Part shown: piece by piece, positions 18,034 through 25,125 of the stretch
Position numbering within the stretch: position 1 is the stretch's first letter
Layout of the letters: every line of letters starts with the position of its first letter
From: an uncultured Bacteroidales bacterium
GTDB taxonomy: Bacteria > Bacteroidota > Bacteroidia > Bacteroidales > Muribaculaceae
Assembly: GCA_902779125.1 (NCBI GenBank)
Contig: CACZAC010000026.1
Location: forward strand, 1-64,000
Length of the DNA stretch: 64,000 bases
Reading direction: 5' to 3'
Notes under the pieces: generated by a model
Told to the model about the DNA's origin: nothing
The model's input: only the letters and a program-made list of their open reading frames with translations
Database searches by the model: none
Made by a program: the position numbers and the translations under genes

Positions 18034-19197
18034 TTACTTAAGAAGCTCGATACCCAGACCGGGACGGTCGTGAAGGGTAATCTTGCCGTTCTCGACGGTC
18101 ATGCCGGTGAAACGGTCGTTGGCAATCAGCAGGTTACCGTCCAGGTCGGCATAGTCCACGACGGGTGACAAGTTGGCGGCAGCAGTCACAGCACAAGAAG
18201 TCTCGGTCATGCAGCCAATCATCACCTTCATGTCGAGGGCACGAGCCAGGGTCACCATCTTGTGGGCCTCGTACAGGCCGGTGCTCTTCATCAGCTTGAT
18301 GTTGATGCCGTCATACACGCCCTTGAACTTGACAATGTCGGGCAGGCGCTGGAAAGCCTCGTCGGCGATGATGGGCAGCGGCGAGCGTTCGCGCAGCCAT
18401 GCCGTTTCGTCAAGCCACGTCTTGTCGAAAGGCTGCTCGACAAAGATACAGTTGCGCTCCTTGAGCCAGTGGCACATCTCCAGGGCATATTCCTTGTCGT
18501 TCCACCCCTGGTTGCAGTCCACGCAGATGGGCACGTCGGGCATCATTTCGTTGATGATGTTGATGGTAGCCTGGTCCTGATCCAAACCCATCTTTGCCTT
18601 GATGAGCTTGTAGGGGCGAGCTTCCTCGACTTTCTGGCGAACCACCTCGGGGGTGTCGATGCCGATGGTGAAGCTGGTCACGGGTGTCTTCTCGGGGTTG
18701 TAGCCCCAAATCTTGTACCAGGGCTGTCCCATAATCTTGCCCAGCAGGTCATGCAGGGCGATGTCGATACTTGCCTTGGCGGCGCGGTTGTTCTCTTCGA
18801 CACTGTCCACATAGGTCAAGATATCCTCGATGCAGAAGGGGTCCTTGAACTGCTCCAAGTCGAGCTTGTTGAGGAACTTGGTCACGCTCTCAACGCTCTC
18901 TCCCAGATAGGGCGGCATCGAAGCCTCGCCGTAGCCCTTGATGCCCTCATACTCGAGCGTCACCTGCACATCGGGGGTGGTGGTGCGGCTATAGCGTGCC
19001 AAATTGAAAGCGTGGCGCAATTTCAACTCGTAAGGGAAGAACGACAATTTCAGCTTGCCGGTCTTTGCTATCTGATTTACACGGGGCACACGGCGGCGAC
19101 CCTTCTTGGCTACTCGTTCAACGGCGTCAATCGACACGGGCGATGCGGCGGCAAGTGCCGTCAGACCCATTCCTGCAATAAATTTTCTACGATCCAT
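18034..19197 (-). CDS. L-Ala-D/L-Glu (dipeptide) epimerase, enolase superfamily, exported
   Basis: The 387-residue protein has an N-terminal twin-arginine-like leader (DRRKFIAGMGLTALAAASP), which suggests export in folded form. The enolase-superfamily catalytic set is complete: Lys200 and Lys202 in IKAKMG, metal ligands Asp227 (CVDCNQ), Glu254 (FVEQPF) and Asp279 (IADEAF), and Lys301 (INIKLMK). This is the dipeptide epimerase subgroup, which interconverts L-Ala-D-Glu and L-Ala-L-Glu from peptidoglycan. It is the last gene of an operon with a transglutaminase-like protein and an NlpC/P60 peptidase, which would release such dipeptides. The gene is separated from the peptidase by a repeat-rich spacer of 140 nt. 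Confidence 0.92.
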   Translation of the reverse strand: MDRRKFIAGMGLTALAAASPVSIDAVERVAKKGRRRVPRVNQIAKTGKLKLSFFPYELKLRHAFNLARYSRTTTPDVQVTLEYEGIKGYGEASMPPYLGESVESVTKFLNKLDLEQFKDPFCIEDILTYVDSVEENNRAAKASIDIALHDLLGKIMGQPWYKIWGYNPEKTPVTSFTIGIDTPEVVRQKVEEARPYKLIKAKMGLDQDQATINIINEMMPDVPICVDCNQGWNDKEYALEMCHWLKERNCIFVEQPFDKTWLDETAWLRERSPLPIIADEAFQRLPDIVKFKGVYDGINIKLMKSTGLYEAHKMVTLARALDMKVMIGCMTETSCAVTAAANLSPVVDYADLDGNLLIANDRFTGMTVENGKITLHDRPGLGIELLK

Positions 19198-19244
19198 ATT
19201 ATATTGAATTTTAAGTTACTAGCTGATTGGATTAACCGGAGAGG

Positions 19245-19334
19245 CTGGACGAACTGGATGAACTGGACGAGCTGGATGGATTCTCACTCCTCATTCCTAA
19301 TTCCTAACTCCTAACTCCTAATTCCTAATTCCTA
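19245..19334. repeat. 9-bp and 7-bp tandem repeats in an operon spacer
   Basis: Four 9-bp units (CTGGACGAA, CTGGATGAA, CTGGACGAG, CTGGATGGA; 19245-19280) are followed by six 7-bp units of the form A(T/C)TCCTA (19293-19334). They fill the spacer between the NlpC/P60 and epimerase genes and end 3 nt before the peptidase stop codon. Confidence 0.85.
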
Positions 19335-19337
19335 ACT

Positions 19338-20492
19338 TTAAAAGTACCAGGGGTGGTTCTTGAGGGCGGTGATGCCCTTGGTTCCCACCATGCCCTTGAT
19401 GCGGCTGGCGCTCAACGGGGAATAGAGATAGGGATAGTCACTTGCCGTGGGAATCAGGCTGTTGATTTTGACCTGTCCCGAGCAGTGGATGTACTTGCCG
19501 TCGCGCAGGTAGATGCCCACATGCGTCACGCGGCCCGTCTTCTCGTTGCCGAAGAACAGCAGGTCACCGGTCTCGTACTGGCGCCAATCGGTGCCCTTCT
19601 TCATAATCTTGCCCGTGAGAGCCTGCTGTGAAGCATCGCGCTGCAAGATGATGCCGTTGCTCAGGTAGCTCACCTTGGTCAGTCCCGAGCAGTCGGTCAC
19701 CTTGGTCGTAGTGCCGCCCCACAGGTAGCCGGAGCCCAACATGCGGCGTGCCGTCTTCTCGATTTGGGCAGCGTTGAAGCCCTGGCGGCTCCACTGCGCG
19801 AGTTCGTCAACATCGGCGGCATCGACCCAGCCTACCCTACCGTCGGGCGTGGCGAGTTTTATCCATTTTCCCTGTGTTGCCTTGAATTCCAAGATGTTAC
19901 CCATCACCAGGTCGCTAACGGTCTCATCACCGCCAGGCATGGACACCAGACGCGAGTCATAACAGGTAACGATGTAGCGCTTGGCCTTGCGCCAGGCCTT
20001 CATCTGCGCCTCGGTCTTGAACGACAGCGAACTCTCGGGGACATAGGCGATGTAGTCATCGGCCATCTGGACGCGGTACCAGTCGTCGCACTTCTGCAAC
20101 ACCTTGACCGGGGAGCCCATGATGCCCTGTGTGGCCATTTCGGCACTGTGCTTGGGCTCGGTGCGCAGGGTAGCGATGCTCAGTTTAATCAAAGCCCACT
20201 TGCGGGAAGCGGGAATGCCGTCCTCGAGGACGGTGATTTTGTCAATATAGTTGCGGTTGGCGCTCTTGAGCATGGCGGCCAGGATGGCCTGCTTCTGTGC
20301 CTTGGTGCCGACCGTTCCGGCAAGCACCCATCTGCCGTTCTGTTGCTTTGCTGTCACATCCCAGATTGCGGTACGCTTGTCGGGAGCAATGCGCTGCTTG
20401 AGGTCGTTCAGCGCTTCGACAGGTGTCACTGCCATGGCAACCAGTCCCGTCATGGCCAATGCCACTGCCAATAAGATAGATTTAACGTTCAT
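19338..20492 (-). CDS. NlpC/P60 peptidase with SH3-type domains (gamma-D-Glu-diamino acid endopeptidase-like)
   Basis: The protein has 384 residues from the ATG at 20492, which is followed by a signal peptide (NVKSILLAVALAMTGLVAMA). This ATG overlaps the upstream stop codon as ATGA, a sign of coupled translation. Two bacterial SH3-like domains (about 95-160 and 170-230) precede the NlpC/P60 domain. The catalytic residues are Cys268 (TDCSG), His324 (VTHVG) and His336 (YIHCSG). The family cuts the bond between D-Glu and the diamino acid in muropeptides, releasing L-Ala-D-Glu. That product is the substrate of the epimerase encoded next, so the pair makes a pathway. Confidence 0.92.
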   Translation of the reverse strand: MNVKSILLAVALAMTGLVAMAVTPVEALNDLKQRIAPDKRTAIWDVTAKQQNGRWVLAGTVGTKAQKQAILAAMLKSANRNYIDKITVLEDGIPASRKWALIKLSIATLRTEPKHSAEMATQGIMGSPVKVLQKCDDWYRVQMADDYIAYVPESSLSFKTEAQMKAWRKAKRYIVTCYDSRLVSMPGGDETVSDLVMGNILEFKATQGKWIKLATPDGRVGWVDAADVDELAQWSRQGFNAAQIEKTARRMLGSGYLWGGTTTKVTDCSGLTKVSYLSNGIILQRDASQQALTGKIMKKGTDWRQYETGDLLFFGNEKTGRVTHVGIYLRDGKYIHCSGQVKINSLIPTASDYPYLYSPLSASRIKGMVGTKGITALKNHPWYF

Positions 20493-21913
20493 TTCTTTAT
20501 CGGTGTTATTGAATTTACTTTCAGATGGCTGTCCCACTTGTCATAGAACAGGTTACCCTTGCGCCACTCGACTTCACCAGGCTGGAAATCGACGGTCTCG
20601 CTGCGGATGAAGGTCTTGGGCGGGCTCAACTTGTCGCCCACGCCCTCGTTGGTCGCCATGCGGTACACGTCGATGCCCGTGGCATAGTAGTCATTGAGCG
20701 CGGTACCCACGGCGCTGCGGCCGAATGACGGGTCGGTGGGAATCCAGCCGATGCCCTCAAAGTAGGTCTCGCACCAGTCATGCCAGTTGATTTCGTCGGG
20801 ATGCAACATCCAACCGCTTTCCCAGCGTGCGGGAATGCCCAGCGAGCGCACCAGCGTGATGTAGAGCAGTCCCACCTGACCGCAGTCGCCGTGATTGTTC
20901 TCGATGACATACTGCGGAATGTTGGCGAGGGTGCTGTACTCACGTGCGCCAGCCCACGGCAGGTTGTAGCCTATCCATTCATAGATTTTGGCAGCCTGCT
21001 TGACGGGATTGGTCTCATTGCCCACAATCCTGCGTGCCATCGCCCTGATTTCGTCGGTGATGATGACGTGGCGAGGCTCGTTGCCCGTATACCTGATGTA
21101 TTCAGGGCTCTTGGTGTTATAGGGCTCCAGCATGGCGATGAGGTCCTGCTGGCTATAGTGGCGCTCTCCCACATCGTAGGAGAAGGTGTATTCAAAGTGG
21201 GTGGGTTTGCCTTTCTCGGCCACGGCCTCCATATAGACGGTGTGGTGCTGGCTTCCCTGGCTGAAGGTCACCGGGCGGTTGCTGCTCTCGAGGCGGATAT
21301 TCTTCTGCCGCAAGTTCTCGTAGGGGAACGGCATCCACACGCGCAGCGTCTCGCCGGCGGGGACGGCATCGGCATCCACGTCGAGGGTGAAGGTGATGTT
21401 CATGCGGCGCCAGTCGCGCACGTTGTTTGCATCGGCAGGGGTGCGCATGGCCTCCAGGTAATACTTGCGTCGCGTGAGGAAACTCTCGTGGTTGTCGGCG
21501 GCATTCTGGGCAGCAAATTCCTTGCCCAGCAGCCACAGGTTGCCCACGCTCTTGCGGAACCACATCTCCTTGCCGTCGATGTTCATCACCTCGAGGGCGC
21601 GGGTGCGTTTCCAGTTCTCGATTTGGGCATCGGTAGCCTCGGGCATCTTTTCGCGAATCATTTTCACGCCCTCCTCGGGGGTGATGCGGAAGTCGGTGCG
21701 TATGCGTTGCATGATGGTGCGCAGCGAGTCGATGCGCACGGCATCGGCTTGACGGACTTTCTTGGGCAATGCCTTCATCACTTTCTCGGCACGGGCAAAT
21801 TCGCCCTGGGCAATCAACTGGTCAACCTGGGGTTGCCAGTCAGGTGTACCTGCGGCTCCCGACAGTGCCAAAGCACTCATAGCCAACGCCAACAAATGTT
21901 TCTTTATCTTCAT
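20489..21913 (-). CDS. Secreted transglutaminase-like (papain-fold) protein
   Basis: The 474-residue protein has a signal peptide ending near SGAAG. The N-terminal half is helical then beta-rich and unrecognised; the C-terminal half is a transglutaminase-like domain with the triad Cys344 (HGDCGQ), His378 (WHDWCE) and Asp394 (PTDPSF). Bacterial proteins of this type are usually peptidases or peptide-modifying enzymes. Its stop overlaps the start of the NlpC/P60 gene, and the epimerase follows, so a role in breaking down cell-wall peptides is likely. A TAAATTTG -7 box lies at 21940-21947 on the minus strand. Confidence 0.88.
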   Translation of the reverse strand: MKIKKHLLALAMSALALSGAAGTPDWQPQVDQLIAQGEFARAEKVMKALPKKVRQADAVRIDSLRTIMQRIRTDFRITPEEGVKMIREKMPEATDAQIENWKRTRALEVMNIDGKEMWFRKSVGNLWLLGKEFAAQNAADNHESFLTRRKYYLEAMRTPADANNVRDWRRMNITFTLDVDADAVPAGETLRVWMPFPYENLRQKNIRLESSNRPVTFSQGSQHHTVYMEAVAEKGKPTHFEYTFSYDVGERHYSQQDLIAMLEPYNTKSPEYIRYTGNEPRHVIITDEIRAMARRIVGNETNPVKQAAKIYEWIGYNLPWAGAREYSTLANIPQYVIENNHGDCGQVGLLYITLVRSLGIPARWESGWMLHPDEINWHDWCETYFEGIGWIPTDPSFGRSAVGTALNDYYATGIDVYRMATNEGVGDKLSPPKTFIRSETVDFQPGEVEWRKGNLFYDKWDSHLKVNSITPIKK

Positions 21914-21997
21914 TTCTCTTTTGCTTTAGTTTTAACGGACAAATTTACATCAATTATTCGAAATGGTGCTCAGCACCACAGTAAAAAAACCTGTTCG

Positions 21998-22864
21998 TCA
22001 CTTGGGGAACTCCAGCAGGAAGGTGGTGCGAAAACCATAGCGCGGCTCATCCAGCAGCGACATCATGCCGCCCTGGATGGTGAGCAGACGCCGGCTCAGC
22101 GACAAGCCGATGCCGTTACCCTTGCGCTTGGTGGTGAAGAATGGGATGAAGATTGAGGCGCGTGCCTCGGCGGGAATCAGCTCGCCATCATTGCTGATGT
22201 AGAGCAGCACCCTACCCTCCGGTCCCATTTCGCACTCAACGCCCAGGGTCTTGGCGCCAGCCTCAATCGCGTTCTTGATGAGGTTGATGAGAATCTGCCT
22301 CAACAGGTTGGGGTCTGTCTTGATGATGACCTCGTCGGGCAACTGGTTCTGCCATTCCACATCAGGGAACAACTGCTCCACGTCATTGACAGCTGCTATC
22401 AGGTCAACAGCTTTGGGAACGGGTTTCTGCAACTGTGAATACTTGCGATAACCGTCAACAAAGGAGTTGAGATGCACCACCGTGTTGTGAATGGCATTGA
22501 TACCCTCTTCCAGGTCCGAGTCCTTGACCGCAGGGTGATGCAGCATCGACTGGCTGATGCTCGCAATCGGGGCGGTGGCGTTCATAATCTCGTGGGTGAG
22601 CACTCGGGTGAGTTTCTCCCACGACTCCACTTCGCCCAGGTTGACCTGTTCACGGATGTGTTCGCCCAGCTGATTGAGTGACTCCTGCAATGCGCGTTCT
22701 CCCCTGAACATGTGGCGCGTGGGCAGCCTGAACGTCAAGTCATGATTGCGGATGGCCTCCTGCATCAGACGGGCACGTTCTTCAAGCATCCTCTGGTGAC
22801 TCCAGAACCACAAGAGGAACAGCACCACCAGCACGCCAATCACTATCCACGCAGTGATTGTCAT
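21998..22864 (-). CDS. Sensor histidine kinase
   Basis: The 288-residue protein has one membrane segment at the N-terminus (about 5-22) and almost no periplasmic part, so its signal probably comes from inside the cell or membrane. The kinase core is complete: H-box VLTHEIMN with His91, N-box LINLIKNAIEA, G1 ISNDG, F-box IFIPFFTT and G2 GNGIGLSLS. It resembles NtrB-type kinases. The gene overlaps its response regulator by 4 nt (ATGA at 22861-22864), with the regulator upstream. The DNA targets are unknown. Confidence 0.92.
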   Translation of the reverse strand: MTITAWIVIGVLVVLFLLWFWSHQRMLEERARLMQEAIRNHDLTFRLPTRHMFRGERALQESLNQLGEHIREQVNLGEVESWEKLTRVLTHEIMNATAPIASISQSMLHHPAVKDSDLEEGINAIHNTVVHLNSFVDGYRKYSQLQKPVPKAVDLIAAVNDVEQLFPDVEWQNQLPDEVIIKTDPNLLRQILINLIKNAIEAGAKTLGVECEMGPEGRVLLYISNDGELIPAEARASIFIPFFTTKRKGNGIGLSLSRRLLTIQGGMMSLLDEPRYGFRTTFLLEFPK

Positions 22865-23388
22865 TGCAGTCTTTTCATTTTGTTATACAACGTCTGTCGG
22901 GAGATGCCCAACAGATCGGCGGCCTGAGAGAGGTTACCGTGGCAACGGTCGAGGGCACGCCTGATGTGGTCGGCTTCCACTTCGTCGAGTGTCGCCACCT
23001 CATTACTTCTGTCCAGCACGTCCTTCAACTTGCGCACCAGTTCGTCGTTGTCCCAGGGCTTGGTGATAAAATCTGCGGCACCGCGTTTGAGGCCGCGCAC
23101 TGCCAATTGCACGTCGGCATAGGCCGTGATGAGCACGACCGGCAGTTCGGGATGATGCTTGCGTATGGCCTGCAGCCACACCAGTCCGTCCTGACCGCTG
23201 TTCACGCCTAACGTGAAATTCATATCCAGCAGCACAATGTTCACTTCCTCCTGCTCCAGCAAGGTGAGCACCGAGTCGGGTGAAACAAGCGTGAGCACTC
23301 TATCAAACGTTCCTGCCAGGCAATATTTCAACGCTGTGAGAATTGCCTCGTTGTCATCAATGACCAATATTGTTCCGTAGTTCTGCAT
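22861..23388 (-). CDS. Response regulator with receiver and Fis-type helix-turn-helix, no AAA+ domain
   Basis: The protein has 175 residues from the ATG at 23388 (QNYGTILVIDDNEAIL). The receiver domain has Asp11/Asp12, phospho-acceptor Asp55 (VLLDMN), Thr88 and Lys110 (FITKPW). The C-terminal 40 residues form a Fis-type helix-turn-helix (LSQAADLLGISRQTLYNKM). The sigma-54-activating ATPase of NtrC-type regulators is absent, so this is a RegA/ActR-like short form that binds DNA directly. It is co-transcribed with the kinase. An upstream in-frame start at 23430 is possible but lies in less protein-like sequence. Confidence 0.92.
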   Translation of the reverse strand: MQNYGTILVIDDNEAILTALKYCLAGTFDRVLTLVSPDSVLTLLEQEEVNIVLLDMNFTLGVNSGQDGLVWLQAIRKHHPELPVVLITAYADVQLAVRGLKRGAADFITKPWDNDELVRKLKDVLDRSNEVATLDEVEADHIRRALDRCHGNLSQAADLLGISRQTLYNKMKRLQ

Positions 23389-23470
23389 AATGGCAGCGAA
23401 GATACAAAAAATTGCCGAATCAACAGGCACTTTGCCCGAAAAAAATCACGACTATATCATTTAAAAACAT

Positions 23471-23503
23471 TGAGGGTGCGCGGACGGTTGCCGTGCACCC
23501 TCA
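23471..23503 (-). terminator. Terminator of the small dockerin-protein gene
   Basis: TGAGGGTGC and GCACCCTCA form a 9-bp stem around an imperfect inner stem. On the minus strand it is followed by a T-rich tract. It separates the dockerin gene from the two-component genes. Confidence 0.8.
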
Positions 23504-23545
23504 TTATTCCTTGAACCAAAATCTATTGCTTTACAGCTCTTGTTG

Positions 23546-24295
23546 TCATTCACCCAGCAGTTGGTCAATCATACCAGTGACATCACCGATGCCGTTGCCC
23601 GCACCATGGTTCTGATTGCTCAGCAGGTTGTCCACCATGGTAGTCACATCGTCAAGGTTCAGCACGCCGTCACTATTGATATCACCAGCAGGCTTACTGC
23701 CATGACCGGTCGAGAGCTGAGGCAAAGGACTTTTTCCACGATAAGTTATGGGTTTTAACAGGTCTTCAAGACTTAAGGTACCACCGCCACTACCAGATCC
23801 AGGCTTAATTGGGCGCTTCACATAACCGCCACTAGAAGTTTCTAGAATTATGTCAATAAACGCGAAATGGTACGCTTTTGCATAGGAAGTATGTCCACCG
23901 CCACTACCGTTTAACAGGTTGTTGACCAAGTCACTCAGAGTAGAGGACACACCTGTACCATCACTTTTGGGAGGTCGAATGGGTTTACCCACATAATTTA
24001 ACGGCTCCTGCAAAAAACTAACGATATTCACATTTTCAAGAGCCCTAAGCCCCAAAGAATCTTTGCTTGTCCAATCTCCAGTGCGAGAAGAGGAGAAAGT
24101 ATTATTAGAAGTTTGCAAACCGGACATTCCGTCATTCGTTCCATTCATTTCTTCGGCAGACGTGCAGATTTTGCCCTTTGCCTGTCCAATCTGCTCCCTA
24201 TTCAACTCATCTGCTGGAGCAACACCCTGCTCCCCTGCCATAGCCGACAGGGTTGCACAAACACAAAACACGGAAATCAATAGTTGCTTTTTCAT
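23546..24295 (-). CDS. Small secreted protein with C-terminal dockerin
   Basis: The 249-residue protein has a signal peptide (KKQLLISVFCVCATLSAMAG), a Ser/Thr/Gly-rich central part with Pro-Arg-Lys motifs (VGKPIRPPK, YVKRPIKPG), and a C-terminal dockerin-like pair (AGDINSDGVLNLDDVTTMVD, then a shorter second copy). No catalytic domain is recognised, so it may be a structural or adaptor protein. Similar Pro-Arg-Lys segments occur in the protein encoded at 27806-29701. The terminator at 23471-23503 ends it. Confidence 0.78.
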   Translation of the reverse strand: MKKQLLISVFCVCATLSAMAGEQGVAPADELNREQIGQAKGKICTSAEEMNGTNDGMSGLQTSNNTFSSSRTGDWTSKDSLGLRALENVNIVSFLQEPLNYVGKPIRPPKSDGTGVSSTLSDLVNNLLNGSGGGHTSYAKAYHFAFIDIILETSSGGYVKRPIKPGSGSGGGTLSLEDLLKPITYRGKSPLPQLSTGHGSKPAGDINSDGVLNLDDVTTMVDNLLSNQNHGAGNGIGDVTGMIDQLLGE

Positions 24296-24669
24296 TATAG
24301 TGTAATTTTAGAGTTAATAATTATCATTTAAACATCTTGTAATCAACCGTTCATGATGCAAAACCTCCAAGTCTATTTCTGATGTGAGAGATAACTCTTT
24401 GATTTATTTAGATTGCACGATTGAAACATAGATTCATCATTTCTTAAGTCATCATTTTCTCATTTGGGATTCATTAATATCACATGACAGTGATTGGGTT
24501 AATAAAAAACACAATATGTTAGTACAGGAACAACAATCAAGCTAAAGCTTTGTTTTTTTCACATCTGGAATCAATAAAGTCGAGGATCTACTCCATGTCG
24601 AGCACACCCTCGACAACGAAAAGCACTATTGAATAAATATCTACGCTATTTGAGTATTAATTTTGTTGT
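24296..24669. other. Intergenic region without recognised genes
   Basis: This AT-rich stretch of 374 bp lies between the small dockerin gene and the collapsed protease gene. I see no convincing coding frame, RNA or -7 box of the TAnnTTTG form. A GTCGAG/CTCGAC pair near 24577-24615 could form a weak hairpin. Confidence 0.5.
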
Positions 24670-24895
24670 CTATTCTTTGATTCTCACGATATAAACGCCA
24701 CTTGCATTGACGGGAATCTCGTTGCGGCCCGCCTGGAGGTTAACACGCTGGGTGCGACCTGAGATATTATTTTTCAAAGCACTGGACAGGGCCTCTATCA
24801 CAGGGCGCAAAATTCATCAATGAATCCAGGGGCATCGCAAAGCCCTGGGTCATTGCAAGGACAAAAGCAAAGAGTAATGTCAGTTTCTGTTTCAT
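24670..24895 (-). pseudogene. Collapsed C10-protease gene: signal peptide joined to the C-terminal sorting tail
   Basis: On the minus strand this starts with ATG and a signal peptide (KQKLTLLFAFVLAMTQGFA) closely resembling that of the intact protease at 25126-27420. About 40 codons later it stops. In another frame it then gives ISGRTQRVNLQAGRNEIPVN and continues to VRIKE and a stop, which matches the C-terminal tail of the intact neighbour almost exactly. The whole catalytic and repeat region is missing. The promoter and tandem operator upstream are preserved, so a short transcript with a 42-residue secreted peptide may still be made. Confidence 0.85.
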
Positions 24896-24942
24896 ATTAT
24901 CTTGTATTGTTAGTGTCATTTATATTCCTGTTTTCTTTACTG

Positions 24943-24973
24943 CAAATTTATATAGGCTACAGAAATTTGTCAA
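24943..24973 (-). promoter_or_regulatory. Promoter of the collapsed protease gene
   Basis: On the minus strand, TTG (24971-24973) and TAAATTTG (24943-24950) are 20 nt apart. The layout is the same as at the intact protease promoter (27479-27509), which shows common descent. Confidence 0.75.
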
Positions 24974-24998
24974 TATAAAAAAGGCACAAAATCCAAAA

Positions 24999-25040
24999 GT
25001 GTCAAAATTTTTGACACTAAAGTGTCCAATTTTTTTACAC
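24999..25040 (-). promoter_or_regulatory. Tandem palindromic operator, copy 1
   Basis: Two 19-bp sites, GTGTCAAAATTTTTGACAC (24999-25017, a perfect palindrome) and GTGTCCAATTTTTTTACAC (25022-25040), have a 23-bp period. The nearer site ends 25 bp from the -33 box, the position of an activator site. The same arrangement occurs at 27535, 30433 and 54324. Confidence 0.75.
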
Positions 25041-25063
25041 TTTAAGGTTTTCTTAGGGAAAAA

Positions 25064-25096
25064 CCAAGGGGATACCCATGCCTGGCATCCCCCTGG
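25064..25096 (-). terminator. Terminator of the intact C10 protease gene
   Basis: CCAAGGGGATACC and GGCATCCCCCTGG pair with two mismatches around a short loop, 30 nt past the stop. On the minus strand a T-run follows at once. Confidence 0.8.
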
Positions 25097-25125
25097 AATA
25101 GTTATTGTGACTTATCTATTGTGAA

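Noticed and set aside
20780-22156. 458-codon frame antisense to the transglutaminase-like gene
   Set aside because: It spans two real minus-strand genes and their gap, and shows no domain or signal peptide.
23388-23430. Upstream start for the response regulator adding 14 residues
   Set aside because: The added residues are not part of the receiver fold; the ATG at 23388 gives a standard receiver N-terminus.
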